Source of the DNA: an uncultured Bacteroidaceae bacterium
GTDB taxonomy: Bacteria > Bacteroidota > Bacteroidia > Bacteroidales > Bacteroidaceae
Length of the DNA stretch: 44,861 nucleotides
Direction: 5' to 3'
Assembly: GCA_944321635.1 (NCBI GenBank)
Contig: CALULY010000019.1
Location: 1 to 44,861 of the forward strand
The translations under genes were made by a program, and so were the position numbers. Below are positions 16,789 through 25,761 of this stretch, in pieces; within the stretch, counting starts at the first letter, position 1, and the number at the start of each line of letters is the position of its first letter. The notes beneath the pieces are model-generated. The model ran no database searches, was not told the DNA's origin, and saw only the letters and a list, made by a program, of their open reading frames with translations.

Positions 16789-17975
16789 AACTCCTCTGGA
16801 AACTGCTCCGTACACACGTCAGCGCGGGTCAAATCATCGGATTCTCCCTTGCCAACGTCCTGGGGCTTGCAGTCGTGATGACTGCCGTGGTGCTGCATGG
16901 CGACGTGCTTCCCCTCTTTGACGGCAGGGACGCGCTGGCCGGCAGCAGCTATGCCGTCATCTCCAAGCCCGTTGACACCATGGCTTCCGCCCTTGATGGC
17001 GACAAGGTGTTCACCGATGACGAGATCGATGCACTCGCCGCCCAGCCTGCGGTGTCAGGTGTCGGGCGGTTCACCCCCTCGACCTACGAAGTCTATGCAA
17101 GGATAAGCCTCGGCAACGGTGTGGAGATGTCTACCGATATGTTCTTTGAATCCGTGCCGGATGCGTTTGTAGATGTCGATAGCGAGCAATGGCGGTTCGT
17201 CGAGGGCGGCAAGTACTTGCCGATAGTCCTCCCCCGCAACTACCTGGATCTCTACAATTTCGGTTTCGCCTCGGCGAAAGGCCTGCCAAAACTCTCGGAG
17301 GACGTTGCCGGAGTTATGAACATCAGTATCGACATCATCGGGCGCGGCCGCCGCGACACCTACCTCGGGTTCATCGCGGGCTTCTCCAACCGGCTCAACA
17401 CAATCCTTGTCCCGCAGTCATTCATGGACTATGCCAACAGCCAGTACGGCACGTCGCCCGCCCCTTCACCGTCACGTCTCATCGTCGAGGTCGCAAACCC
17501 GTCGGACGAGTCACTGGCATTGATGCTCAAGGACAGCGGCTATGAGGTGGCCGAGGGCGATGACAGCAGCGGGAGGCTCGCATTCTTCCTGCGCGTGGTC
17601 GCCGGGCTTGTCATCTCGGTCGGGTTGCTGATCAGCGCGTTGGCGTTCTTCATCTTCGCCTTGAGCATATATTTGTTGCTGGAGAAGAATATGTCAAAGC
17701 TCGAAAACCTGATGCTGCTCGGCTACTCGCCGCACCGTGCCGCCGCCCCCTACCTGGCGTTGACCCTCGTGCTCGGCGTGTTGCAGACGGGATGCGCCGT
17801 GGCGTTGGCAATGGCGGCGCGTGCAGCCTGCCTTGACAAGCTGTCCCCCATGTTTGGCGACCTCGGGCAAAGCGGGTTAGCCCCCATGATGATGACTGCG
17901 GCGGCGTTGCTCGCATTGCAGGTCATCCTCTACTACGCCGTCATCATTCTTAAGGTCAGACGCATAGCACGGTGA
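16785..17975 (+). CDS. FtsX/MacB-like ABC transporter permease
   Basis: A 396-residue protein with the layout of the FtsX-like permeases: one N-terminal membrane segment (IIGFSLANVLGLAVVMTAVVL), a large extracytoplasmic domain of about 220 residues, and three C-terminal segments (VVAGLVISVGLLISALAFFIFALSIYLLL, YLALTLVLGVLQTGCAVALAMAAR, MMMTAAALLALQVILYYAVII). KLENLMLLGYSPHRAAAPYL is the coupling-helix region. With the preceding ATPase and the DUF4836 lipoprotein it could make an envelope transport or mechanotransmission system; that is inference from overlap only. Confidence 0.82.
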   Translation: MKLLWKLLRTHVSAGQIIGFSLANVLGLAVVMTAVVLHGDVLPLFDGRDALAGSSYAVISKPVDTMASALDGDKVFTDDEIDALAAQPAVSGVGRFTPSTYEVYARISLGNGVEMSTDMFFESVPDAFVDVDSEQWRFVEGGKYLPIVLPRNYLDLYNFGFASAKGLPKLSEDVAGVMNISIDIIGRGRRDTYLGFIAGFSNRLNTILVPQSFMDYANSQYGTSPAPSPSRLIVEVANPSDESLALMLKDSGYEVAEGDDSSGRLAFFLRVVAGLVISVGLLISALAFFIFALSIYLLLEKNMSKLENLMLLGYSPHRAAAPYLALTLVLGVLQTGCAVALAMAARAACLDKLSPMFGDLGQSGLAPMMMTAAALLALQVILYYAVIILKVRRIAR

Positions 17976-17994
17976 GCCACAATCCCCGCAAGCC

Positions 17995-18501
17995 ATGACG
18001 GACATTTGGGACAAGGAGAAACGGTCGGCAGTGATGAGCCGCATCAAGAGTCGGGACACTGGTGCGGAGATGATTGTGCGACGCTATCTCTTCGCACATG
18101 GCTACCGATATAGGAAGAATGTGAAGGGACTGCCTGGGACACCAGACATTGTGATGCGCAAGTACGGCATAGTCATCTTCATCCACGGATGCTTCTGGCA
18201 CGGGCACACCGACGGGCATCTGCCCAAGTCCAACCAGGAATTCTGGAAATCCAAAATCGAGCGCAACAAGGCACGTGACCGCCGCGACAAAGAACGCTTG
18301 CAGGCGATGGGATGGAGGGTGATGACCATCTGGGAATGCCAACTCAAGCCAGCGGTGAGGCAACAGACGTTGCGCGAGATGGAGTATCTCATCAACCACG
18401 CCTATCTCCAGCGGCTCAAGCCGAGTGAGGCGAAGCCCTACGACCAGACCGAGACTCCGACTGCGCTCGCCGCAGAGGACATGGCGGACTATGGCAAATG
18501 A
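17995..18501 (+). CDS. vsr: Very short patch repair endonuclease Vsr
   Basis: Nicks DNA 5' of the T in T:G mismatches that arise when 5-methylcytosine deaminates. The 168-residue protein has the full Vsr pattern: WDKEKRSAVMSRIKSRDTGAE, RKNVKGLPGTPDIV with the catalytic Asp at residue 51, and IVIFIHGCFWHGH with His 64 and His 69, the same numbering as the E. coli enzyme. KIERNKARDRRDKERLQAMGWRVMTIWECQL follows. The C-terminal tail of about 30 residues is extra. No cytosine methyltransferase is in the window, so it is an orphan here. Confidence 0.95.
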   Translation: MTDIWDKEKRSAVMSRIKSRDTGAEMIVRRYLFAHGYRYRKNVKGLPGTPDIVMRKYGIVIFIHGCFWHGHTDGHLPKSNQEFWKSKIERNKARDRRDKERLQAMGWRVMTIWECQLKPAVRQQTLREMEYLINHAYLQRLKPSEAKPYDQTETPTALAAEDMADYGK

Positions 18502-18623
18502 GCTGCCCCGCACATCCGAGGCTGCACCAAGGCTTGCTGCCGCAATGTCATCGGATGCTGCGCGGATGGGCATCATTTGTCCGTGCGGCTGACAATGCAT
18601 TCCGCAATGGGCGCCTTCGGGCA

Positions 18624-20423
18624 TCAGTCCTCGTACATCCGATCGATTACGTCGGCATAGTGCTCGGCGACGACCTGGCGGCGCACCTTGAGCGTGTTGG
18701 TCAGTTCGCCGCTGGCCATTGTGAACGGCGACGGGAGCAACGTGAAGCGTTTGACTTGCTCGTAGTGTGCGAAGTTGCGTTGCAAACGGTCGATGCGCCG
18801 CGCCATCATCTCGGTTATCCGTGGGTCGGACAAGAGAGCCTGGCGGTCCGAGTACCCTATGCCATGGTCGCGGGCGTAAGCCTCAAGGTTGGGAAGGTCG
18901 GGCACGATGAGCGCTGAGACGTACTTGCGGCGGTCGGCAATCACGCATATCTGGTCTATGAATCGGTCTATGACCAGCGCGGACTCGATGGACTGTGGGG
19001 CGATGTACTTGCCATTGGATGTCTTGAACAGGTCTTTGATCCTGTCAGTCAGGAACAAGAGGTCTCCCTCAAGCCGCCCCGCGTCGCCGGTGCGGAACCA
19101 TCCGTCGGCGGTGAACGCTTGTTTGTTGGCCTCGGGCTTGTTGTAGTAGCCCGATGTGATGGTAGCCCCCCTTAATTGTATCTCACCATCCTCGGCGATG
19201 CGCACGCTGACATTGGGCATGACTTTGCCCACCGAGCCTATGACATAGTGCTCAAAGTCAGTGAAGGAGACTGTCGCCGTCGATTCCGTCAGGCCATAGC
19301 CCACGATGAGCCGTATGCCGACGGCGCGGCAAAACTCGAAAACCTTGTCAGGGACTGCCGCTCCCGCCGTCGGGAAGAAGTTGCCCCGCTCGATGCCTAT
19401 GATGCGCCTGAGACGGGAATAGATGGTGCGTTCGTAAAACCGGTATTTCAACGCCAGCCACAACGGGGGACGCTTGCCTTTGCTGCGGCAATCCACGTTG
19501 CAGCGTTTGCCGACGCGCAGGGCGTCATACATCATCAGCCGCACGAGACCCCGTGATGCGGACATCTTGCTGCGGACTGCCGTGTAGACCTTCTCCCAAA
19601 AACGCGGGACACTGCACATGACAGTGGGACGGACTTGCAATATGGCCTCCTGGATGTCTGTCGGGTGCGTGTTGACACACACAGTCACGCCTTTGTGGAG
19701 GCAGAAGTAAGTCCAGGCACGTTCAAAGATGTGTGTCAGAGGGAGGAAATCCATCGCCACGTCGTCCGTCGTGAGCGGCGTGAGCCTCAGGTCGTGGTTG
19801 ATGAATGCCTGGGTGTAGTTGCTCTGGTGCAGCATCACGCCCTTGGGTTCACCCGTTGTTCCCGACGTGTAGAGGATGTCCACCAGGTCTGTCTCCGCCG
19901 ACCGTGCGCGCCGCTCGGCGATGAGCGAGGCAAAGGGCAGCCCTTCGCCCTTCGCCATGAGGCTTGCCATCGACATGACACCCCGCCCCTCGGCCTTGGC
20001 ATCGGGGTCAAAGACGACTATCGTCTCAAGTGTCGGGCATGAGTCCAGGACTTGCAAGGCGGTAGCCAGTTGGTAATCCTCGCCGACAAAGAGGATGCGG
20101 ATGGCGGCATCGTTGACAATGTACTCGACTTGCGATGCCGAGCTCGTGGCATACAATGGCACGGCCACGGCACGGTTTGAATAGACGGCGAAGTTGACTG
20201 TAAGCACCTCGGGCATATTTTGGGAGAAGACCCCGATCCGCTCGCCCTCGGCGACACCAAGCGATGCAAGGGCGTTGGAGCAAGCCTCCACGTCGCTGGC
20301 AAACTCAGCCCAAGTGATGGGAATCCAGGATGTCTTGTCCTTTGTCCAACGTTGCATGGCGGTTTTGCCGCCGAATTCCGAGGCACGAGCCAGTATCAGA
20401 TTTGACAGAGTGACGTAACCCAT
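18624..20423 (-). CDS. AMP-forming long-chain acyl-CoA synthetase
   Basis: A 599-residue enzyme that activates fatty acids through an acyl-adenylate to acyl-CoA. Motifs in order: VDILYTSGTTGEPKGVMLHQSN (P-loop-like A3), YGLTESTATVSF (A5), WFRTGDAGRLEGDLLFLTDRIKDLFKTSNGKYIAP (A7-A8), then a C-terminal domain ending LTNTLKVRRQVVAEHYADVIDRMYED. The LTNTLKVRR ending is typical of FadD15-like enzymes. I chose MGYVTLSN as the start; nine extra codons upstream are open. An AT-rich region with a possible -7 box (20448-20455) precedes it. Confidence 0.93.
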   Translation of the reverse strand: MGYVTLSNLILARASEFGGKTAMQRWTKDKTSWIPITWAEFASDVEACSNALASLGVAEGERIGVFSQNMPEVLTVNFAVYSNRAVAVPLYATSSASQVEYIVNDAAIRILFVGEDYQLATALQVLDSCPTLETIVVFDPDAKAEGRGVMSMASLMAKGEGLPFASLIAERRARSAETDLVDILYTSGTTGEPKGVMLHQSNYTQAFINHDLRLTPLTTDDVAMDFLPLTHIFERAWTYFCLHKGVTVCVNTHPTDIQEAILQVRPTVMCSVPRFWEKVYTAVRSKMSASRGLVRLMMYDALRVGKRCNVDCRSKGKRPPLWLALKYRFYERTIYSRLRRIIGIERGNFFPTAGAAVPDKVFEFCRAVGIRLIVGYGLTESTATVSFTDFEHYVIGSVGKVMPNVSVRIAEDGEIQLRGATITSGYYNKPEANKQAFTADGWFRTGDAGRLEGDLLFLTDRIKDLFKTSNGKYIAPQSIESALVIDRFIDQICVIADRRKYVSALIVPDLPNLEAYARDHGIGYSDRQALLSDPRITEMMARRIDRLQRNFAHYEQVKRFTLLPSPFTMASGELTNTLKVRRQVVAEHYADVIDRMYED

Positions 20424-20447
20424 AAGGCTGGAATTGTAATGATAGCA

Positions 20448-20455
20448 CAAATATA
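20448..20455 (-). promoter_or_regulatory. Possible -7 box of the acyl-CoA synthetase gene
   Basis: TATATTTG on the minus strand, 24 nt before the chosen start. No convincing -33 box at the right distance. The rest of the gene-free stretch 20424-20746 is AT-rich and holds a second -7 box for the sialidase. Confidence 0.4.
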
Positions 20456-20696
20456 TTTAATAAGATTTAATGTTACTGGCATCGCGGCACAAATATCATT
20501 GCAAGCAAACGCCCGTGACTTGCCTCTTTGCAAGCTCGATCATGCGGTAGTTGCGGTGACGGGTTCGGTGTTTTTGGTTGGTGATTTGATGTATATCGGC
20601 GGATGTGGAGGATGATTTTGTGCTAATTGCGCTGGTTTGTGGATTTAGTTGCCGAATTTCGGAAGATTTCACGCCGTGTTGGCAAGTAAAAAACCG

Positions 20697-20704
20697 TAAC
20701 TTTG
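20697..20704 (+). promoter_or_regulatory. -7 box of the sialidase gene
   Basis: TAACTTTG, an exact TAnnTTTG match 42 nt before the ATG. A GTTG at 20678-20681 is too close (15 bp) to be a standard -33 box, so activation by a regulator is possible. Confidence 0.5.
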
Positions 20705-20746
20705 CGAAAAATACAAATTATTGTTTTTTAAAACACAAACAGACCT

Positions 20747-23700
20747 ATGAGATTGAAAAACTACGCATTCGCTTTGGCATTTGTCGGTCTCGGCGGCACC
20801 ACACTGGCCCAGACGCCTGACAATTGGCTTGAGTTCAATGGAGAAGACCAGTATGTGACCGTCCTGTCGCACGCTGACTTTGACATCAACCTTGATGAGG
20901 ACCTGACCATCACTTGCTGGGTCAACATGGATCGGTTGGTGAACGGTCAAAGGTTCGTTGCCCGCCGCCACATGGATCAGACAAGCGGCTGGAGCACAGG
21001 TTATGAGATGTGGGGAGGTGAAACATCATCAAAGTACTTTGCAATCAACACACCTAAAGCCGAGGGTGGCAACATCCTCTCCGATTGGTGCAATGCCGGC
21101 AGCGGTGCTACTGGCACGTGGATGCATCTGGCAATGGTCATCAGCCACACCGATGGTTATGTCGCATTGTACCGTGACGGGCAGGAGGGCAATAAGAAGA
21201 CCACCTCTGAGCTCGCAAGCTGGAGCGTCAACAACGGGCTTGACCTGATGATGGGTGCTACGAGGTCGGGCGAATCGGGCTATGGTTACTTCTTCGACGG
21301 CAAACTTGCAGACGTGCGTGTCTGGAAGAAAGCCCTGACACAAGAGGAAATCGCAGCCGACATGACGGCAGAAGTCGGCGAAGACACCGAAGGCCTTGTG
21401 GCTGCCTACGACTTCCAGAACATCGAGGGCACGACGTTGCCAGACATTAGCGGCAATGGCCACGACGGCACATTGCACGGTTATGCGCCTGTCTCGTCGG
21501 GAGAGGCATCGATTTACTCGGTGCAAGCCAGCGGGGATACCAACTTTACCGGTCGCGGAAACAATGACGAGGTGGCGGTAAAGGTCGAATTGGAGACAAT
21601 CGGCGAAGGCGACTACGCATTCCAAACGGTGAAGCTCGACCTGGGCGGGACTACTTCACTCTCAGACATAGAGGCTGTGAAAGTCTACTCAACGACTTCC
21701 GACAAGTTTGATGCGCGCAACCTTGAGGATGCAACGCTCCTCGGGACTTTTAAGAGCATTGAAGAGACGATGACTTGCGACCTCAGCGGTTCTACTGCCG
21801 TAGGGTCAAGCTACCTGTACGTGACTTTTGACGTGGCAGAAGGCGCGACAGAGGGAAATCAGATAAGCATCAGGCTGACGGAACTCGATGGCAAGGCCGT
21901 GGAGATGGATGCAACCTCGCGTGAGGTGCTGCTTGCCCGCACATTGGTCTTCGCCCCGGGCGATTACAACTCGATGTACTACCGCATACCCGGCATCATC
22001 ACAGCCAAGGACGGCTCACTTGTCGCCGTCACCGATGCAAGGAAGTACAATCAGGGCGACTTGCCGGGCGACATAGATGTGACCGTGCGCCGCAGCACTG
22101 ACGGTGGCAAGACGTGGAGCGAGCCGGTGATCATCGCTAAGGGTCAAGGACAAAAACGCGGATACGGCGACGCGGCACTCGTGCAAACGACGGAAGAGGG
22201 CGGATTGCTCTGCATCTTCGCCGGGGCAAACGGTCTCTGGGCATCGACACCGAGCTATCCTATCCGCACCTATTATTCCAAGAGCACGGACAACGGCAAG
22301 ACATGGAGCACACCGGTGGACATCACCGACCAGATTTACGGTGCCGGTTGCGGCGACACCGAGCGTGCATCATGGCAGGCTTCGTTCTGCGCATCGGGAC
22401 GCGGCTTGCTGACATCCAAGGGGCGTATAATGTTTGTAGCGGCTATCCGCCATTATTCCTACAACAACACACTCTACAACCACGTCGTCTATTCTGACGA
22501 CAACGGAGCTACGTGGCACGTGTCGGATGTAGCAATGGAGGGCGGCGACGAGTCAAAGGTTGTCGAGCTGAACGACGGGACTATCCTCATGTCAATCCGC
22601 AGGCAAGGCGGCGGGGCACGCTTCTTCAACACGTCCAAGGACAATGGTGAGACATGGGGCAATCACAGCGAATGGCCGGAACTCTTGGAGCCGGGCTGCA
22701 ATGGTGACATCGTGCGCTACACATCAACGCTTGACGGGTACGACAAGGACCGTATACTCCACACGTTGCCCAACGACCTGTCATCAAGGCAAAATGTGAC
22801 AATGTTCCTCAGTTACGATGAGGGCGATACTTGGCCGGTGAAGAAATCTGTCTGCAAGACGGGTTCTGCCTACTCTTCGGCTACCATCCTTGATGACGGG
22901 ACGATAGGTGTGTACTTGGAGGAGAACTATAACACGGAAGACTACTCGACCTACTTCCTCAACTTCTCATTGGATTGGCTGACAGACGGTGCGGACACGT
23001 GGGCTGAGCAGGGAGTCGAAGCTGTCGCCGCGCCTGAATTTTCGGTGCCTGGCGGCAAGTACACGACGGAACAAACGGTTGAAATAACGACAGCAACCGA
23101 GGGTGCGCAAATCTACTATACGACTGACGGCACGACACCCACCGAGGATTCTGAACTCTACACCGAGCCGCTTAAGATATTTGAGACCACCACGCTCAAA
23201 GCCATTGCCATGAAGGAAGGAATGGCAAACAGCAGCATGACAGTGGCAACCTACTCTTTCTTCGAATATGAGATCCCGCAAGGCACCACGCACGACAGCG
23301 AACAGCGTTACATCACCTCCGCAACGACCGAAGGTGCGATGGTGGAGCTCGACTATTCCAACAATTCCAATCCAGGCACTCTTTATGTCAAGGCTGACGA
23401 GGGTTTTACGGTGAAGCTAGGCAGCACTTTCGAGCTGAATGTGGCATCCACCAGCGACATGAAGTGGTGTCATGCGATTGTCTGGATCGACTGGAACTGC
23501 GATTACGACTTTGACGACGACGGGGAAGAACTGTTCAAGGTGGGCAATGATGTCGATGACAACGATGCCCCGGACAATATTAATAAGATAGGGAATGGGG
23601 AAGTCCCCGACTTCACCCGCACCATCACAGTGCCGGCTACCGCAGTCCTGGGCAAAAGCCGCGTGCGCATCCAGTTCACAGATGCCTGGCACATCAAAGG

Positions 23701-24256
23701 AGTTGACCACCCCGACCATTCGGCAACGGACAAAATCGACAAGGGCCGCGTGTATGATTTCGACATGACCATATCTGACGGCTCGCCACGCCTGACCATC
23801 GAGGAGACTGAGCACGGCACAATCACGGTTGTGGACGATGACACCAACGAGCCGGTGGCAAATGGCGACAAGGTGAACCTGGGACAATTCCTCCGCATCA
23901 CCTTCACCCCTGACAAAGGGTATGAACTCACAAAAGCTATAATAGACGGTGAAGACATGATGTGGTGCATGGAGGACAACATCATCGCAATGGAGGTCGT
24001 CGAAGACTACGGCATGACCGTCTCTGCGGAGTTTGACCTCGGTGACGGCATCGAGACTACTGGGATGGGGGCTCTTTACTACGATGAGGCTTCATCAGTC
24101 CTTTATGTCGGCGATGGCGGGAGTCTCAGGCTCTACGACGTTACAGGCCGCAAGGTCGTTGAGACGCAAGTTGGCTCGGCCTACGACGCAAGCCGGCTCA
24201 AGGGCGGCATCTACATCGTCGAGGTCGATGGCCAGACAACGAAGTTCAGGAAGTGA
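20747..24256 (+). CDS. Secreted multidomain exo-sialidase with T9SS-like tail
   Basis: A 1169-residue exported enzyme that should release terminal sialic acid from glycans. Parts in order: signal peptide (cleavage after TTLAQ, about 22); LamG/concanavalin-like domain (about 25-245); a BNR-associated N-terminal beta domain (about 255-395); the sialidase propeller, opening with YYRIPGI (about 412), DARKYNQGD, and five Asp boxes (STDGGKTW, STDNGKTW, SDDNGATW, SKDNGETW, SYDEGDTW) between about 450 and 695; a chitobiase-C-like domain (about 760-845, YYTTDGTTPTEDSELY); a GEVED-like domain (WIDWNCDYDFDDDGEE); and a C-terminal tail LRLYDVTGRKVVET…GGIYIVEVDG that looks like a type IX secretion sorting signal. 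It stands alone, with no sialic-acid catabolic genes nearby. Confidence 0.93.
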   Translation: MRLKNYAFALAFVGLGGTTLAQTPDNWLEFNGEDQYVTVLSHADFDINLDEDLTITCWVNMDRLVNGQRFVARRHMDQTSGWSTGYEMWGGETSSKYFAINTPKAEGGNILSDWCNAGSGATGTWMHLAMVISHTDGYVALYRDGQEGNKKTTSELASWSVNNGLDLMMGATRSGESGYGYFFDGKLADVRVWKKALTQEEIAADMTAEVGEDTEGLVAAYDFQNIEGTTLPDISGNGHDGTLHGYAPVSSGEASIYSVQASGDTNFTGRGNNDEVAVKVELETIGEGDYAFQTVKLDLGGTTSLSDIEAVKVYSTTSDKFDARNLEDATLLGTFKSIEETMTCDLSGSTAVGSSYLYVTFDVAEGATEGNQISIRLTELDGKAVEMDATSREVLLARTLVFAPGDYNSMYYRIPGIITAKDGSLVAVTDARKYNQGDLPGDIDVTVRRSTDGGKTWSEPVIIAKGQGQKRGYGDAALVQTTEEGGLLCIFAGANGLWASTPSYPIRTYYSKSTDNGKTWSTPVDITDQIYGAGCGDTERASWQASFCASGRGLLTSKGRIMFVAAIRHYSYNNTLYNHVVYSDDNGATWHVSDVAMEGGDESKVVELNDGTILMSIRRQGGGARFFNTSKDNGETWGNHSEWPELLEPGCNGDIVRYTSTLDGYDKDRILHTLPNDLSSRQNVTMFLSYDEGDTWPVKKSVCKTGSAYSSATILDDGTIGVYLEENYNTEDYSTYFLNFSLDWLTDGADTWAEQGVEAVAAPEFSVPGGKYTTEQTVEITTATEGAQIYYTTDGTTPTEDSELYTEPLKIFETTTLKAIAMKEGMANSSMTVATYSFFEYEIPQGTTHDSEQRYITSATTEGAMVELDYSNNSNPGTLYVKADEGFTVKLGSTFELNVASTSDMKWCHAIVWIDWNCDYDFDDDGEELFKVGNDVDDNDAPDNINKIGNGEVPDFTRTITVPATAVLGKSRVRIQFTDAWHIKGVDHPDHSATDKIDKGRVYDFDMTISDGSPRLTIEETEHGTITVVDDDTNEPVANGDKVNLGQFLRITFTPDKGYELTKAIIDGEDMMWCMEDNIIAMEVVEDYGMTVSAEFDLGDGIETTGMGALYYDEASSVLYVGDGGSLRLYDVTGRKVVETQVGSAYDASRLKGGIYIVEVDGQTTKFRK

Positions 24257-24283
24257 CAGCAAGACCGTCCGACCAACAAACTG

Positions 24284-24315
24284 AAAGAGCCGTCCACGCC
24301 GTGAACGGCTCTTTT
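24284..24315 (+). terminator. Terminator after the sialidase gene
   Basis: AAAGAGCCGT (24284-24293) pairs perfectly with ACGGCTCTTT (24305-24314), ending in four T. Confidence 0.85.
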
Positions 24316-24317
24316 AG

Positions 24318-24325
24318 TATCTTTG
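24318..24325 (+). promoter_or_regulatory. -7 box of the dus gene
   Basis: TATCTTTG, an exact -7 match 33 nt before the dus ATG and directly after the sialidase terminator. The -33 position overlaps the terminator stem and shows no TTTG. Confidence 0.45.
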
Positions 24326-24358
24326 CCCCGCAAACACTACTAAAACAGAAGATTAACG

Positions 24359-25285
24359 ATGCAGATACTCTTTGCCCCGCTCCAGGGTTACACGGATTTC
24401 GACTTCAGGAACACGCACAACGCAGTCTACGGGCACATAGATGCCTACTACACGCCATTTGTCAGGCTTGAGTCCGGTGGTACGTTCCGTCCAAAGGACA
24501 TCAAGGACATATCTCCCGAGCGCAACACCGTCCCCCGCCTCGTACCGCAATTGATCGCGTCGTCGCACGATGAGGCTGTGACGATTGTGACGATGCTTGC
24601 AAACCAAGGTTACACCGAGATAGACATCAACATGGGCTGCCCGCACCGGCTGATGACAATAAGGGGAAAAGGCGCGGCCATCCTGTCATCGCCCGAGAAA
24701 GTGGCTGACGTGCTGTCGGTGACAAACGATTTCCCGGACATCACCTTCACACTCAAGATGCGCACAGGCATGGAGAACAATGACGAATGCCTTGCCCTCG
24801 CCCCCATCATCAACGCCAGCCGCCTGGCACACGTCACGGTGCATCCGCGCACGGGACGGCAACAATACGGTGACGAGGCTGACCGCGATGCCTTCGACCG
24901 TTTTGCCCAGGCGTGCGACAAACCGCTTGTATTCAACGGCGACCTGCTGACCATCGACGACATAGATGCGGTCACTTCACGTTTCCCATCCCTCGCAGGC
25001 GTAATGATCGGACGTGGCTTGCTCGCCAATCCCGCCTTGGCGATGGAGTGGCGGACGGGTGAAACCCTCGACGACACACGCCGCCGCGCGCTGTTGCGCC
25101 GCTTCGTGGCGGAGTTGCGCACAGCCTACGAGGCAAGGATGCAGGGTGAAAGCCAGCTCCTCATGCACCTCCATCCCATCTGGGAATACCTCTACCCGGA
25201 GATGGCAAAGCGTGACCGCAAGCGCATCGTCAAGAGCTCCAAGCTCGCCGTCTATACCCGCTGCGTGGACGAGGCGTTGCGATGA
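24359..25285 (+). CDS. tRNA-dihydrouridine synthase
   Basis: FMN enzyme that reduces uridines to dihydrouridine in the D loop of tRNA. The 308-residue protein starts MQILFAPLQGYTDFDFRN, shows VPQLIASSHDEAVTIV, the catalytic cysteine in EIDINMGCPHRLM, VTVHPRTGRQQY and the FMN phosphate site VMIGRGLLANPAL. It is short and resembles the DusC branch, though the exact target uridine cannot be told. A terminator follows 28 nt after the stop. Confidence 0.92.
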   Translation: MQILFAPLQGYTDFDFRNTHNAVYGHIDAYYTPFVRLESGGTFRPKDIKDISPERNTVPRLVPQLIASSHDEAVTIVTMLANQGYTEIDINMGCPHRLMTIRGKGAAILSSPEKVADVLSVTNDFPDITFTLKMRTGMENNDECLALAPIINASRLAHVTVHPRTGRQQYGDEADRDAFDRFAQACDKPLVFNGDLLTIDDIDAVTSRFPSLAGVMIGRGLLANPALAMEWRTGETLDDTRRRALLRRFVAELRTAYEARMQGESQLLMHLHPIWEYLYPEMAKRDRKRIVKSSKLAVYTRCVDEALR

Positions 25286-25313
25286 CACGCACGCCGCCGG
25301 CACACCGGATGAC

Positions 25314-25347
25314 ATCCCTGCCTTGCACACGCATGGCAGGGATTTTT
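25314..25347 (+). terminator. Rho-independent terminator of dus
   Basis: ATCCCTGCC (25314-25322) pairs perfectly with GGCAGGGAT (25335-25343), followed by T-rich sequence. Confidence 0.85.
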
Positions 25348-25463
25348 GTTGGGTGACACCATGCCGCGCAAGCCATGACAGAGGACACACGCTCAATGAT
25401 GCCGCCGCTCTTGAAGCATTTGGTTAAGGCACAAAGGCGGTTAAGTTTGGCATGGACTTGCAC

Positions 25464-25622
25464 GCCCCGGTGCATAAAGTTCATTACCTCCTAAGGAAAA
25501 GTATATTCAGAAGTTTTGTTTATATATTCAAAACTTCTGTTTATATAAACAAAACTTCTGTTTATACATTCAAAACTTTTGTTTTTACTTTATGTCAGAC
25601 CTAATGGAAGTTTAGGCCTGAC
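25464..25622. repeat. Phased dyad array A2 in a ~159-bp intergenic element
   Basis: Four 11-bp words CARAASTTYTG are centred at 25513, 25534, 25555 and 25576 (21-bp period), the first in opposite orientation to the rest. Linkers are TTTATATATT, TTTATATAAA and TTTATACATT. The left flank (GGTGCATAAAGTTCATTACC then TCCTAAGGAAAAGTATATT) is nearly identical to that of array A3, and the right flank (TTTTTACTTTATGTCAGACC) also matches A3. It lies between convergent dus and the PepSY gene. The rest of the gene-free stretch 25286-25761 holds only the two terminators. Confidence 0.87.
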
Positions 25623-25693
25623 CCGACGGAACTTTTCCCGGCAGGCAACCCAGGTTTGTGATTAGTCCGACCGCCCCGGTGTCCCCATGCGCA

Positions 25694-25732
25694 CAAAAAA
25701 ACAATGGACACCCCGCGACGGGGCATCCATTG
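25694..25732 (-). terminator. Rho-independent terminator of the PepSY gene
   Basis: On the minus strand CAATGGA…TCCATTG with inner CCCCG…CGGGG (25702-25732) forms a long stem, followed by seven or more T (A-tract 25694-25701 on plus). Confidence 0.88.
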
Positions 25733-25761
25733 TCTTAGGTCATGCGCCTGGTGGCGTGGTT

